Shown here: positions 1 through 5,762 of the stretch, in pieces
How positions within the stretch are numbered: the first letter of the stretch is position 1
How the letters are laid out: the number at the start of each line of letters is the position of its first letter
DNA from: Actinobacteria bacterium UBA959
Lineage (GTDB): Bacteria; Actinomycetota; Actinomycetes; S36-B12; UBA5976
DNA length: 11,679 nucleotides
Reading direction: 5' to 3'
NCBI GenBank assembly: GCA_002293025.1
Contig: DBCL01000011.1
Span: 1-11,679, forward strand
Position numbers and translations under genes: made by a program
Notes under the pieces: model-generated
What the model saw: the letters and a program-made list of their open reading frames with translations, nothing else
Database searches by the model: none
What the model was told of the DNA's origin: nothing

Positions 1-320
1 GCCCTGTGCTTTCTGGAGGAACAGGTGGTCTATCTGGACCAGCAATCAAACCAGTAGCCGTAAGAGCGATTTGGCAAGTGCATCAAGCATTACCAAATTT
101 ACCCATACTTGGAATGGGTGGAATTCGCTCCGGCAAGGACGCCTTAGAATTTATTTTGGCAGGAGCTTCTGCGGTGAGTATCGGAACAATGATCTTTAAT
201 GACCCATCCGCCCCATGGCGTATTCAAAAAGAGTTACGGGATGAGCTTGGAAAACTCGGTTTTGCAAAACTAACTGACGCAATCGGATATGCCCACACAA
301 TTTTTGAAGGTTCAAAATGA
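1..320 (+). CDS. pyrD: Dihydroorotate dehydrogenase, class 1B type, C-terminal part (5' end outside window)
   Basis: This is the 3' third of a gene for the FMN enzyme that oxidises dihydroorotate to orotate in pyrimidine synthesis. The frame is open from the left edge, so the true start lies outside the window. Visible motifs are GGLSGPAIKP near the left edge, ILGMGGI, and AGASAVSIGT, which form the FMN phosphate-binding end of the TIM barrel. GGLSGPAIKP and the C-terminal sequence resemble class 1B (PyrDB, partner of PyrK) rather than the membrane-bound class 2 enzyme of mycobacteria and streptomycetes. The residue that would settle the class (catalytic Cys versus Ser) is upstream and unseen. 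The stop overlaps the pyrF start by ATGA, so the two are translationally coupled. Identity as PyrD is secure; the class is likely. Confidence 0.93.
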   Translation, partial: PVLSGGTGGLSGPAIKPVAVRAIWQVHQALPNLPILGMGGIRSGKDALEFILAGASAVSIGTMIFNDPSAPWRIQKELRDELGKLGFAKLTDAIGYAHTIFEGSK

Positions 321-1003
321 AGGCTCCAATTGCAGTAGCACTTGATTTACCAACGTTAGCGGAAGTTACTGCACTAGCATCCAAGTTGAATCATCTGGTA
401 GAAATGATGAAAATTGGACTTCAATCATATTTGCGAGATGGTGCTGCAGGGGTGTTTCAAGTCAAAGAGGCTGCACCAGACGCTGACATATTCCTTGATC
501 TTAAACTTCATGACATTCCCCAAACCGTGGCTGGAGCAGTAAAGAGTGTGGCTGCACTATCCCCAAAAGTACTAACCGTGCACGCTAGTGGCGGAGAGGC
601 AATGCTGTCTGCTGCTGTTTCGGCCGGGCCTCAAATAGAAATAGCTGCGGTGACAATTCTCACTTCACTAACTCAGCCAGACCTTGCAACTTTTACTCCA
701 TGGCAGATTGAGGATGTCGTAGCTAAGTTAGCAAAGCAATCTACAGATGCAGGCTGTAAAGCAATCGTTTGCTCGCCCCAAGAAGTAAAACTGGTTCGAT
801 CTGTAGTTCCAGGTGAGATAAAATTAATAGTTCCCGGGATTCGCTTGGGAGCCGAACCAGCTGATGATCAAAAAAGAGTTGCTACGCCTAAATCCGCAAT
901 AGATGATGGCGCGGATATTTTGGTGATTGGAAGATTACTGACATCGTCATTAGATCCTAAATTGGAAATTCAACGTATTCTCAATTCCTTGGATGGTTCA
1001 TGA
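317..1003 (+). CDS. pyrF: Orotidine 5'-phosphate decarboxylase, short (type 1) family
   Basis: This cytosolic enzyme decarboxylates OMP to UMP, the last step of de novo UMP synthesis. The 228-residue protein has the expected active-site set: D10 in VALD, K32 in MKIG, and the D61-x-K63-x-x-D66 triad in DLKLHDIP. The phosphate-binding end shows VPGIRLG near residue 175 and VIGRLLTSS near residue 205. Length and the LKLHDIP signature place it in the short type 1 family of Escherichia coli and Bacillus. The roughly 280-residue type 2 family, with a DAKRGDI-like motif, is the usual one in mycobacteria and streptomycetes. The ATG overlaps the pyrD stop (ATGA), and the stop overlaps the mihF start in the same way, so expression is probably operonic. 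Confidence 0.96.
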   Translation: MKAPIAVALDLPTLAEVTALASKLNHLVEMMKIGLQSYLRDGAAGVFQVKEAAPDADIFLDLKLHDIPQTVAGAVKSVAALSPKVLTVHASGGEAMLSAAVSAGPQIEIAAVTILTSLTQPDLATFTPWQIEDVVAKLAKQSTDAGCKAIVCSPQEVKLVRSVVPGEIKLIVPGIRLGAEPADDQKRVATPKSAIDDGADILVIGRLLTSSLDPKLEIQRILNSLDGS

Positions 1004-1335
1004 TGGACCGAGTACCACCAACATTAACTTCTCAACAAAGAAAGCAAGCAACTGAAACTGCAATTCGTGTTAGAAGAGAACGCGCAGCGTTAAAAGATTC
1101 AGTTCGAAGTGGTGACATCTCTGTCCCAGAAGCTTTAAAGAAAGCTGCTACATCGGAGGCGATTGCTGGAATCAAGGTTATAGATTTAATAGAGTGCATT
1201 CCATCTATTGGTCCAGTTCGTGCCACAGCACTTATGGCAGAATTGAAGATTTCATCATCCCGCAGAATTAGAGGTCTGGGGAGCTTGCAGGCAGAGGCTC
1301 TGATGCAGGCATTAATAAACTGGAAAACTAAATGA
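1000..1335 (+). CDS. mihF: Integration host factor, actinobacterial mIHF type
   Basis: This is a small basic DNA-binding protein of the mIHF/sIHF family, a nucleoid-associated protein restricted to Actinobacteria and unrelated to enterobacterial IHF. The 111-residue product has a charged N-terminal helix (residues 10-35, with RVRRERAALKD), then a compact helical domain. The helix-turn DNA-contact region is IPSIGPVRATALMAELKI (about residues 67-84), followed by RRIRGLG (88-94), which matches the family's RR(L/I)RGLG signature. The position between pyrF and gmk is the standard actinobacterial one. Two adjacent ATG codons (1000 and 1003) are possible starts; 1000 gives the ATGA overlap with pyrF. 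Its stop again overlaps the gmk start. Identity is well supported by motif and neighbours. Confidence 0.93.
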   Translation: MMDRVPPTLTSQQRKQATETAIRVRRERAALKDSVRSGDISVPEALKKAATSEAIAGIKVIDLIECIPSIGPVRATALMAELKISSSRRIRGLGSLQAEALMQALINWKTK

Positions 1336-1886
1336 GCAAGCTATTGATGCTCGTTGGACCTTCTGGCGTGGGAAAGGGAAGCATAGTTTCTGAATTAAGG
1401 AAGGTTAGATCTGATGTTTGGCTTTCTGTATCCGCAACTACCCGCGAGCCTAGAACTGGGGAGGTGGATGGTGAACATTACTTTTTTGTTTCGCAGGCCG
1501 AGTTTGACCTATTAATTGCGCGCAATGATTTATTGGAGTGGGCTGAGTATGCAGGGCATCGTTATGGCACCCCAAAACAAGAAGTAATCTCAAAATTGGA
1601 ATCTGGGCTGCTGGTTGTATTGGAAATTGAGCTAGCCGGCGCTCGACAAGTTAAGAAGCAAATGCCTGAAGTTTTGGACGTGATGGTGCTACCTCCTTCA
1701 ATTTCCGAACTTGAGGCTCGGCTAACTAATCGTGGCACCGAGGACCCTCAGGAAGTTCGTACGCGGTTAGCCCTGGCATCCATGGAGTTAGAAGCCCAAG
1801 GGGAGTTCAGTCACTTGATAGTCAATGACACCGTGAGCCACGCCATGGAGCAACTGATACCCTTACTTCCTCCTCAAAAGAGCTAA
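1332..1886 (+). CDS. gmk: Guanylate kinase
   Basis: This enzyme phosphorylates GMP (and dGMP) to GDP with ATP, feeding GTP pools. The 184-residue protein has the P-loop GPSGVGKGS at residues 9-17 and the GMP-binding region VSATTREPRTGEVDGEHYFF at 33-52. The W-A-E-Y-AGHRYGT segment (70-80) carries further GMP contacts. The central strand motif reads LEIELAGARQV (98-108), where many homologues have an Asp instead of the second Glu. The lid RGTEDPQEVRTRL (134-146) is present. Length is at the short end of the usual 185-210. The start ATG overlaps the mihF stop as ATGA, implying coupling. There is no sign of decay. Confidence 0.96.
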   Translation: MSKLLMLVGPSGVGKGSIVSELRKVRSDVWLSVSATTREPRTGEVDGEHYFFVSQAEFDLLIARNDLLEWAEYAGHRYGTPKQEVISKLESGLLVVLEIELAGARQVKKQMPEVLDVMVLPPSISELEARLTNRGTEDPQEVRTRLALASMELEAQGEFSHLIVNDTVSHAMEQLIPLLPPQKS

Positions 1887-1895
1887 CTAACCCCT

Positions 1896-1900
1896 AAGGA
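1896..1900 (+). promoter_or_regulatory. Ribosome binding site that fixes the rpoZ start
   Basis: AAGGA lies 7 bases before the ATG at 1908. An in-frame GTG at 1902 would be only one base away from this site, so ATG 1908 is the better start. Confidence 0.7.
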
Positions 1901-1907
1901 TGTGTTC

Positions 1908-2195
1908 ATGTCTGGTGTAAACCAACGCCCAGAAGGAATTACTTACCCACCAATCGATGCCTTATTGGACAAAGCGGGATCTAAGTACCAGTTAGTGATT
2001 TACGCGGCTCGTCGCGCACGTCAAATAAACGCCTACTACTCCCAACTTGGTGAGGGTTTGTTGGAATACGTGGGCCCGCTGGTAGATAGCCATGTTCAAG
2101 AGAAGCCGCTGTCTATCGCTTTGCGAGAAATTAATTCTGACCTGTTGCAATACGAGCGCACCGAACCAACCCCTGTTACACCTCCTGCTTCCTAG
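1908..2195 (+). CDS. rpoZ: DNA-directed RNA polymerase omega subunit
   Basis: This small subunit assists assembly and stability of RNA polymerase by latching onto the beta' C-terminus. From ATG 1908 the protein has 95 residues. It begins with the actinobacterial-style segment GITYPPIDALLDKAGSKYQLV. The family signature is SKYQLVIYAARRARQIN (about residues 25-41), and KPLSIALREI follows near 66-75. The tail ERTEPTPVTPPAS is Pro/Thr-rich and probably disordered. It sits 21 bases after gmk and 17 before coaBC, the usual actinobacterial order. There is no obvious separate promoter, so it is probably co-transcribed with gmk. The start was chosen from the AAGGA at 1896-1900. Confidence 0.95.
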   Translation: MSGVNQRPEGITYPPIDALLDKAGSKYQLVIYAARRARQINAYYSQLGEGLLEYVGPLVDSHVQEKPLSIALREINSDLLQYERTEPTPVTPPAS

Positions 2196-2212
2196 TTTTC
2201 AAAGAGACTGTC

Positions 2213-3379
2213 GTGACGACGAAGATCGTGCTCGGCGTATCGGGCGGTATCGCAGCTTACAAATCTGTAACCTTACTTCGCTTACTTAAAAAATCCCATT
2301 TTGAAGTGACCGTTGTGCCTACAGAATCAGCACTTAATTTTGTTGGTAAACCCACCTGGGAAGCGATCAGTGGTAAGGAAGTTCATTCAAAAGTTTTTCA
2401 AGCCACAAATCAAGTGCTACACGTAAAACTTGGACAAGAAGCAGACTTAATCGTGGTTGCCCCTGCAACTGCTGATTTACTGTACCGAGCGGCAGCAGGG
2501 GCTGGTAACGATTTACTTACTGCGACTCTGCTGAGTTCAAAAGCCCCAGTGATTTTCTTTCCAGCTATGCATACTGAGATGTGGGAGCATGCTGCAACTC
2601 AGGAAAATATAGCTATTTTACGAAACCGTGGTCATTTAGTCATTAATCCAGTTAGTGGAGAGCTGACTGGTAGCGATGAAGGTATCGGCAGAATGCCCGA
2701 GCCAGAACAAATCCATGCGCTGATAAAAACTTTTCTGGCGAAACCAGGTGTTAAACAAGATTTAAAAGGCAAACGGGTTCTAGTAACCCTCGGCGGAACG
2801 TCTGAGAGCATTGATCCAATAAGGGTTATTACCAACAAGTCTTCAGGGGAGATGGGAAGTGCAATAGTTCGTGCCGCTCAATTGCGTGGCGCAACTGTTT
2901 CAGCAATTGTTGGAAATACGAATACTGTATTACCTACAGCTGAGAGATTAATCTCTGTTACTGATACCAATAGCATGTCTGAGGCACTGGCGACTGAGGC
3001 CAAGATGGCTGATTTGATCATTATGGCAGCAGCCATAAGTGATTTTAGACCTCGTCAAAATTTAGAAAAATTAGAAAGATCTAATACGCAATCTATAGAA
3101 CTCGATGCAACTGAAGATCTCCTTTTGAATTTAACCAATAACCGCCGGCCAGGCCAAACCATTGTGGGATTCGCTGCTGTTACTTCAGATTTGCTTTTAA
3201 ATGCCCAACAAAAATTGGCAAAAAAAGGATGCGACCTCATTGTTGGGAATTTAATTAATGATCAACAGGGTTTTGGAGATTTACAAACTGAAATTATCCT
3301 AGTTTCTAAATCAGCTGTCATAGAGTCTGGAGTTGTCACTAAAAATCAAGCAGCACATTTGATACTGGATAATTGTTGA
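2213..3379 (+). CDS. coaBC: Bifunctional phosphopantothenoylcysteine decarboxylase / phosphopantothenate-cysteine ligase
   Basis: This fused enzyme joins cysteine to 4'-phosphopantothenate (CoaB) and decarboxylates the product (CoaC) in CoA synthesis. The N-terminal flavoprotein half (residues 1-175) shows GVSGGIAAYK (8-17), the likely catalytic H70, VVAPATADLL (81-90) and PAMHTEMW (117-124). The C-terminal ligase half (185-388) shows VLVTLGGTSESIDPIR (189-204), NKSSGEMG (208-215) and DLIVGN (341-346). Oddities: the flap reads SGELTGSDEGIGRMPEP, with no Cys where Escherichia coli has one, though mycobacterial enzymes as I recall share the LTG form. The common KIKK of the ligase half reads KLER (285-288). 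The start is GTG at 2213, with a weak AAAGAG 6 bases upstream. The 388-residue length is normal. It ends 2 bases from the convergent trhO. Confidence 0.95.
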   Translation: MTTKIVLGVSGGIAAYKSVTLLRLLKKSHFEVTVVPTESALNFVGKPTWEAISGKEVHSKVFQATNQVLHVKLGQEADLIVVAPATADLLYRAAAGAGNDLLTATLLSSKAPVIFFPAMHTEMWEHAATQENIAILRNRGHLVINPVSGELTGSDEGIGRMPEPEQIHALIKTFLAKPGVKQDLKGKRVLVTLGGTSESIDPIRVITNKSSGEMGSAIVRAAQLRGATVSAIVGNTNTVLPTAERLISVTDTNSMSEALATEAKMADLIIMAAAISDFRPRQNLEKLERSNTQSIELDATEDLLLNLTNNRRPGQTIVGFAAVTSDLLLNAQQKLAKKGCDLIVGNLINDQQGFGDLQTEIILVSKSAVIESGVVTKNQAAHLILDNC

Positions 3380-3387
3380 AATTAGCC
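3367..3387. terminator. Weak hairpin at the coaBC/trhO convergent junction, possible bidirectional terminator
   Basis: GGATAATT (3367-3374) can pair with AATTAGCC (3380-3387) across a 5-base loop, with one A-G mismatch. It straddles both stop codons. The stem is AT-rich and the nearest T-run on the plus strand (3395-3398) is several bases downstream, so this is only a candidate. No better terminator is visible between the two genes. Confidence 0.25.
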
Positions 3388-4290
3388 AATCAGAATTTTA
3401 TTGTGACTGCGAGATTGATCATGCTTACACTCACGCGCTGCGGACTCCTTGGCGCAAGAATTGCATAACAGGATTAGCTCATGGCAGCCGCGATTCGAAC
3501 AATCGTAAAGTCTGTTAGCAGGAACCTGACAATGTTCACAGATACCAATAGTTTTAGCTTTGTCCGAAAACTCGATCACCATTCGATTATCAAATGTGTA
3601 GAGAGAACCTTCCCATAAACCTTTATCTTGAAAAGTTGTGCCATATCGAGCAATTCCCCCTTCAATTTGGTAGACCTCTTTAAAACCTCTATTAATCATC
3701 ATGGTGGATAAGATTTCGCATCTGATCCCACCCGTGCAGTAAGTGATAATTGCCTTATCCTTCAAATTATCGTATTTACCGCTTTCAAGTTCTTTGATGA
3801 AGTCTCTGGTTGTAACTACATCAGGTATCACCGCATTTGGAAAGCGTCCGATCTTCGCTTCAAAGGCATTTCGACCGTCAAAGAAAACAACTTCATCTCC
3901 TCTTTCAGCCACTAACTTATTCACATCTCTGGGTTTGAGATGCTTGCCTCCACCGATAATTCCTTGATCATCTACGACAATTTCGGCAGGATTTCCAAAT
4001 CCAACTAGTTCATCTCTAACTTTTATCTTCAGTCGTGGGAAATCACTCCCAGCTCCTTCTGACCATTTGAAATCGATTCTCTTAAATCCAGGATATGACT
4101 TTGTATTCTTAACATATTTCTTAAGAGCAGCCATATCTCCACCAAGCGTCCCGTTAATCCCATGCTTGGAGATTATGATCCTTCCCTTTAGGTTCAGAGA
4201 TTCGCAAAGCTGCTGTTGCCATAGTTTGATTGCGACAGGATCAGATAATGGGGTGAATATGTAGTAGAGAATAATTCGGTTGTGGTTCAC
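3382..4290 (-). CDS. trhO: tRNA uridine(34) 5-hydroxylase, rhodanese-domain protein (TrhO/YceA family)
   Basis: TrhO proteins perform oxygen-dependent 5-hydroxylation of U34 in tRNA anticodons, improving wobble decoding. The 302-residue protein has the N-terminal acylphosphatase-like domain with GRIIISKHGINGTLGG (36-51). A rhodanese domain follows, with FFDGRNAFEAKIG (136-148) and the active-site loop YCTGGIRCE (184-192; C185 is the catalytic position and C191 a second conserved Cys). The C-terminal Cys-rich tail has C251/C254, C264/C269 and C276/C279, probably a zinc site. The start is GTG at 4290, with no Shine-Dalgarno but a -10-like element 7 bases upstream, so the mRNA is probably leaderless. 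The gene is antisense to all its neighbours and interrupts coaBC-metK, which are commonly adjacent in Actinobacteria. Function is assigned by family; an older label is UPF0176. Confidence 0.92.
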   Translation of the reverse strand: MNHNRIILYYIFTPLSDPVAIKLWQQQLCESLNLKGRIIISKHGINGTLGGDMAALKKYVKNTKSYPGFKRIDFKWSEGAGSDFPRLKIKVRDELVGFGNPAEIVVDDQGIIGGGKHLKPRDVNKLVAERGDEVVFFDGRNAFEAKIGRFPNAVIPDVVTTRDFIKELESGKYDNLKDKAIITYCTGGIRCEILSTMMINRGFKEVYQIEGGIARYGTTFQDKGLWEGSLYTFDNRMVIEFSDKAKTIGICEHCQVPANRLYDCSNRGCHELILLCNSCAKESAARECKHDQSRSHNKILIG

Positions 4291-4297
4291 AATTTGA

Positions 4298-4327
4298 ATC
4301 TTATCTTGAGCCCAGAGTATTACTCAA
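4298..4327 (-). promoter_or_regulatory. Candidate leaderless promoter for trhO
   Basis: On the minus strand a -10-like TAAGAT (4303-4298; fits the actinobacterial TANNNT pattern) ends 7 bases before the GTG start at 4290. This is the spacing expected when transcription begins at the start codon. A -35-like TTGAGT (4327-4322; 4 of 6 matches to TTGACA) lies 18 bases further upstream. The absence of a ribosome binding site before the gene fits a leaderless message. Confidence 0.55.
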
Positions 4328-4384
4328 AACTGTCGCTATTAGTGCTTTATGCAAAGGGGAGCAGGGCAAGTTGCAGATTACTCT

Positions 4385-4403
4385 GATAGCGGGCTCTGCT
4401 ATC
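4385..4403 (+). other. Small perfect hairpin upstream of the metK riboswitch
   Basis: GATAGC (4385-4390) pairs perfectly with GCTATC (4398-4403) around the loop GGGCTCT, followed by TTTA. It lies just 5' of the aptamer. It could be a 5' extension of the leader RNA, a weak terminator, or chance. The segment GCGGGCTCTG (4389-4398) nearly repeats GCGGGTTCTG (4512-4521) on the other side of the aptamer. Confidence 0.35.
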
Positions 4404-4407
4404 TTTA

Positions 4408-4496
4408 GTGCCAGGTTCAGAGTGCTGGCGCCAAGTCCCGACTAGCCAGACGACAACCCTCCACCGCGGTGGGGTGCCCTCGGGAAAGACCGGGCC
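4408..4496 (+). ncRNA. SAM-IV-type S-adenosylmethionine riboswitch aptamer
   Basis: The segment matches my recollection of the SAM-IV consensus (SAM-I/SAM-IV clan), notably CAACCCTCC, GCGGTGGGGTGCC and GACCGGG in order. The fold is supported by pairings. P1 is GCC-A-GGTT (4411-4417, with G4410) against GACC-G-GGC (4488-4495), with one A-G mismatch. P2 is CTGGC (4425-4429) with GCCAG (4445-4449), an inverted pairing relative to the mycobacterial GCCAGC/GCTGGC and so compensatory. P3 is CCAC (4461-4464) with GTGG (4469-4472), extended by CCC/GG. A pseudoknot is likely between loop CCCG (4437-4440) and CGGG (4481-4484). SAM binding presumably lowers expression of metK, 65 bases downstream. A SAM-I/IV variant is the main alternative. 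Confidence 0.88.
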
Positions 4497-4513
4497 AACA
4501 CCATGGCAAGCGC

Positions 4514-4549
4514 GGGTTCTGTATTTAGCAGAACCCTCTTAAGTAGAGG
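4514..4549 (+). promoter_or_regulatory. Probable expression platform of the metK riboswitch
   Basis: An 8-bp perfect stem, GGGTTCTG (4514-4521) with CAGAACCC (4529-4536), closes a 7-base loop. No T-run follows (only TCTT), so it is not a standard terminator. Overlapping its 3' strand, CCTCT (4535-4539) can pair with AGAGG (4545-4549), which is the ribosome binding site core. Also, GAACC (4531-4535) is complementary to GGTTC (4414-4418) in the 5' strand of aptamer P1. These competing pairings fit a ligand-controlled switch; whether it works on transcription or translation is not decided. Confidence 0.55.
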
Positions 4550-4551
4550 AG
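4545..4551 (+). promoter_or_regulatory. Ribosome binding site that fixes the metK start
   Basis: AGAGGAG lies 9 bases before GTG 4561. An in-frame TTG at 4552 directly abuts this site and is therefore unlikely to be the start. Confidence 0.75.
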
Positions 4552-4560
4552 TTGTTAATA

Positions 4561-5754
4561 GTGGCACGCAGATTATTTACTTCAGAATCCGTTACTGAGG
4601 GACACCCAGACAAGATGGCAGACCAGATTTCGGATGCCATTTTGGACGATCTGCTCGCTCAAGACGCAAAAAGTCGAGTAGCTGTTGAAACTATGTTAAC
4701 AACTGGCCAAGTTCACGTTGCTGGTGAAGTTACAACTTCTGGATTTGCAGATGTGATGAGCATCGTACGAGATGTAGTACTAGAAATTGGTTACGATTCA
4801 AGTGTAAAAGGATTTGATGGGCAGTCATGTGGAATCAGTGTTTCGATCGGTTCCCAATCTCCAGATATCGCTCAAGGTGTTGATGATGCATTTGAGGAAC
4901 GTGCAGGATCGAGTGATCCACTTGATCGACAAGGAGCTGGAGATCAAGGTTTGATGTTTGGTTATGCAACAAATGAAACACCTCAGCTAATGCCACTACC
5001 AATAATGATTGCTCATCAGTTAGCTTCACAGCTGGCGGCAGTTCGCAAATCAGGCCTCGTTCCTTATTTGCGTCCAGATGGAAAAACGCAGGTAACTATT
5101 GAATACGATGGTGACCGAGCGGTCAGAGTCGACGCAGTAGTTATATCTACACAGCATGCTCGGGATGTTGATTTACAGAATCTTCTTAACCCAGATATAA
5201 AAGAACATGTTATTGATCCCATTTTATCTAAGGTAGCCGCTGATACCGGTCTCGATATCTCGTCACCAAAGATATATGTGAACCCAACTGGTAAATTTGA
5301 AATTGGTGGTCCAATGGGAGATGCAGGACTAACTGGTCGAAAAATCATTGTCGACACTTATGGTGGCATGGCTCGACATGGTGGTGGTGCATTCTCTGGT
5401 AAAGACCCTTCAAAAGTTGATAGATCTGCGGCGTATGCGATGCGTTGGGTCGCAAAGAATGTGGTCGCGGCCGGGCTAGCGGACAGATGTGAAGTGCAGG
5501 TTGCCTATGCCATTGGTGTCGCTAGACCGGTGGGTCTTTTTATTGAAACATTTGGTACCGGGCATGTTTCTGATGATCTAATTGCTAAAGCTGTTGATTC
5601 AGTATTTGATCTTCGACCTGGTGCGATCATTCGGGATCTAGATTTACTGAAACCAATCTATCGGCCAACGGCTGCTTATGGTCACTTTGGTCGAGAAGGC
5701 TTCTCGTGGGAGCGCACTGATCGAAGTGCTGCTCTTGCTGCAGCTGTGAAATAG
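4561..5754 (+). CDS. metK: S-adenosylmethionine synthetase (methionine adenosyltransferase)
   Basis: This cytosolic enzyme makes SAM from methionine and ATP, releasing phosphate and pyrophosphate. From GTG 4561 the protein has 397 residues, the normal family length. Motifs are FTSESVTEGHPDK near the N-terminus (His and Asp of the ATP site), GAGDQGLMFGYA at about 125-136, and the phosphate loop GGGAFSGKDPSKVDRS at about 274-289. VARPVGLFIETFGTG near 325-340 is a conserved C-terminal segment. The GTG start is preferred because the AGAGGAG is correctly placed and the protein then begins ARRLFTSES, like other actinobacterial enzymes. The gene lies behind a SAM-IV-type riboswitch, implying feedback by its own product. 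It is followed after 8 bases by priA, probably in one transcript. Confidence 0.97.
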   Translation: MARRLFTSESVTEGHPDKMADQISDAILDDLLAQDAKSRVAVETMLTTGQVHVAGEVTTSGFADVMSIVRDVVLEIGYDSSVKGFDGQSCGISVSIGSQSPDIAQGVDDAFEERAGSSDPLDRQGAGDQGLMFGYATNETPQLMPLPIMIAHQLASQLAAVRKSGLVPYLRPDGKTQVTIEYDGDRAVRVDAVVISTQHARDVDLQNLLNPDIKEHVIDPILSKVAADTGLDISSPKIYVNPTGKFEIGGPMGDAGLTGRKIIVDTYGGMARHGGGAFSGKDPSKVDRSAAYAMRWVAKNVVAAGLADRCEVQVAYAIGVARPVGLFIETFGTGHVSDDLIAKAVDSVFDLRPGAIIRDLDLLKPIYRPTAAYGHFGREGFSWERTDRSAALAAAVK

Positions 5755-5762
5755 AGGGTTAC

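Noticed and set aside
2092..2289. Plus-strand open frame bridging rpoZ and coaBC
   Set aside because: It overlaps the end of rpoZ and the start of coaBC in another frame and has no protein-like motif.
4291..4407. A defined metK promoter
   Set aside because: TACTCT (4379-4384) and TATCTT (4400-4405) both fit a loose -10 pattern, but neither has a convincing -35 at proper spacing, so no call was made.
4461..4472. Palindrome CCACCGCGGTGG as a protein operator
   Set aside because: It is the P3 helix of the riboswitch aptamer, which explains its symmetry.
4514..4536. A standard intrinsic terminator before metK
   Set aside because: The stem is strong but no run of T follows, so I describe it as an expression-platform hairpin rather than a plain terminator.
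4552..4563. TTG 4552 as the metK start
   Set aside because: It directly abuts the AGAGGAG site; GTG 4561 has correct spacing and gives the usual family N-terminus.
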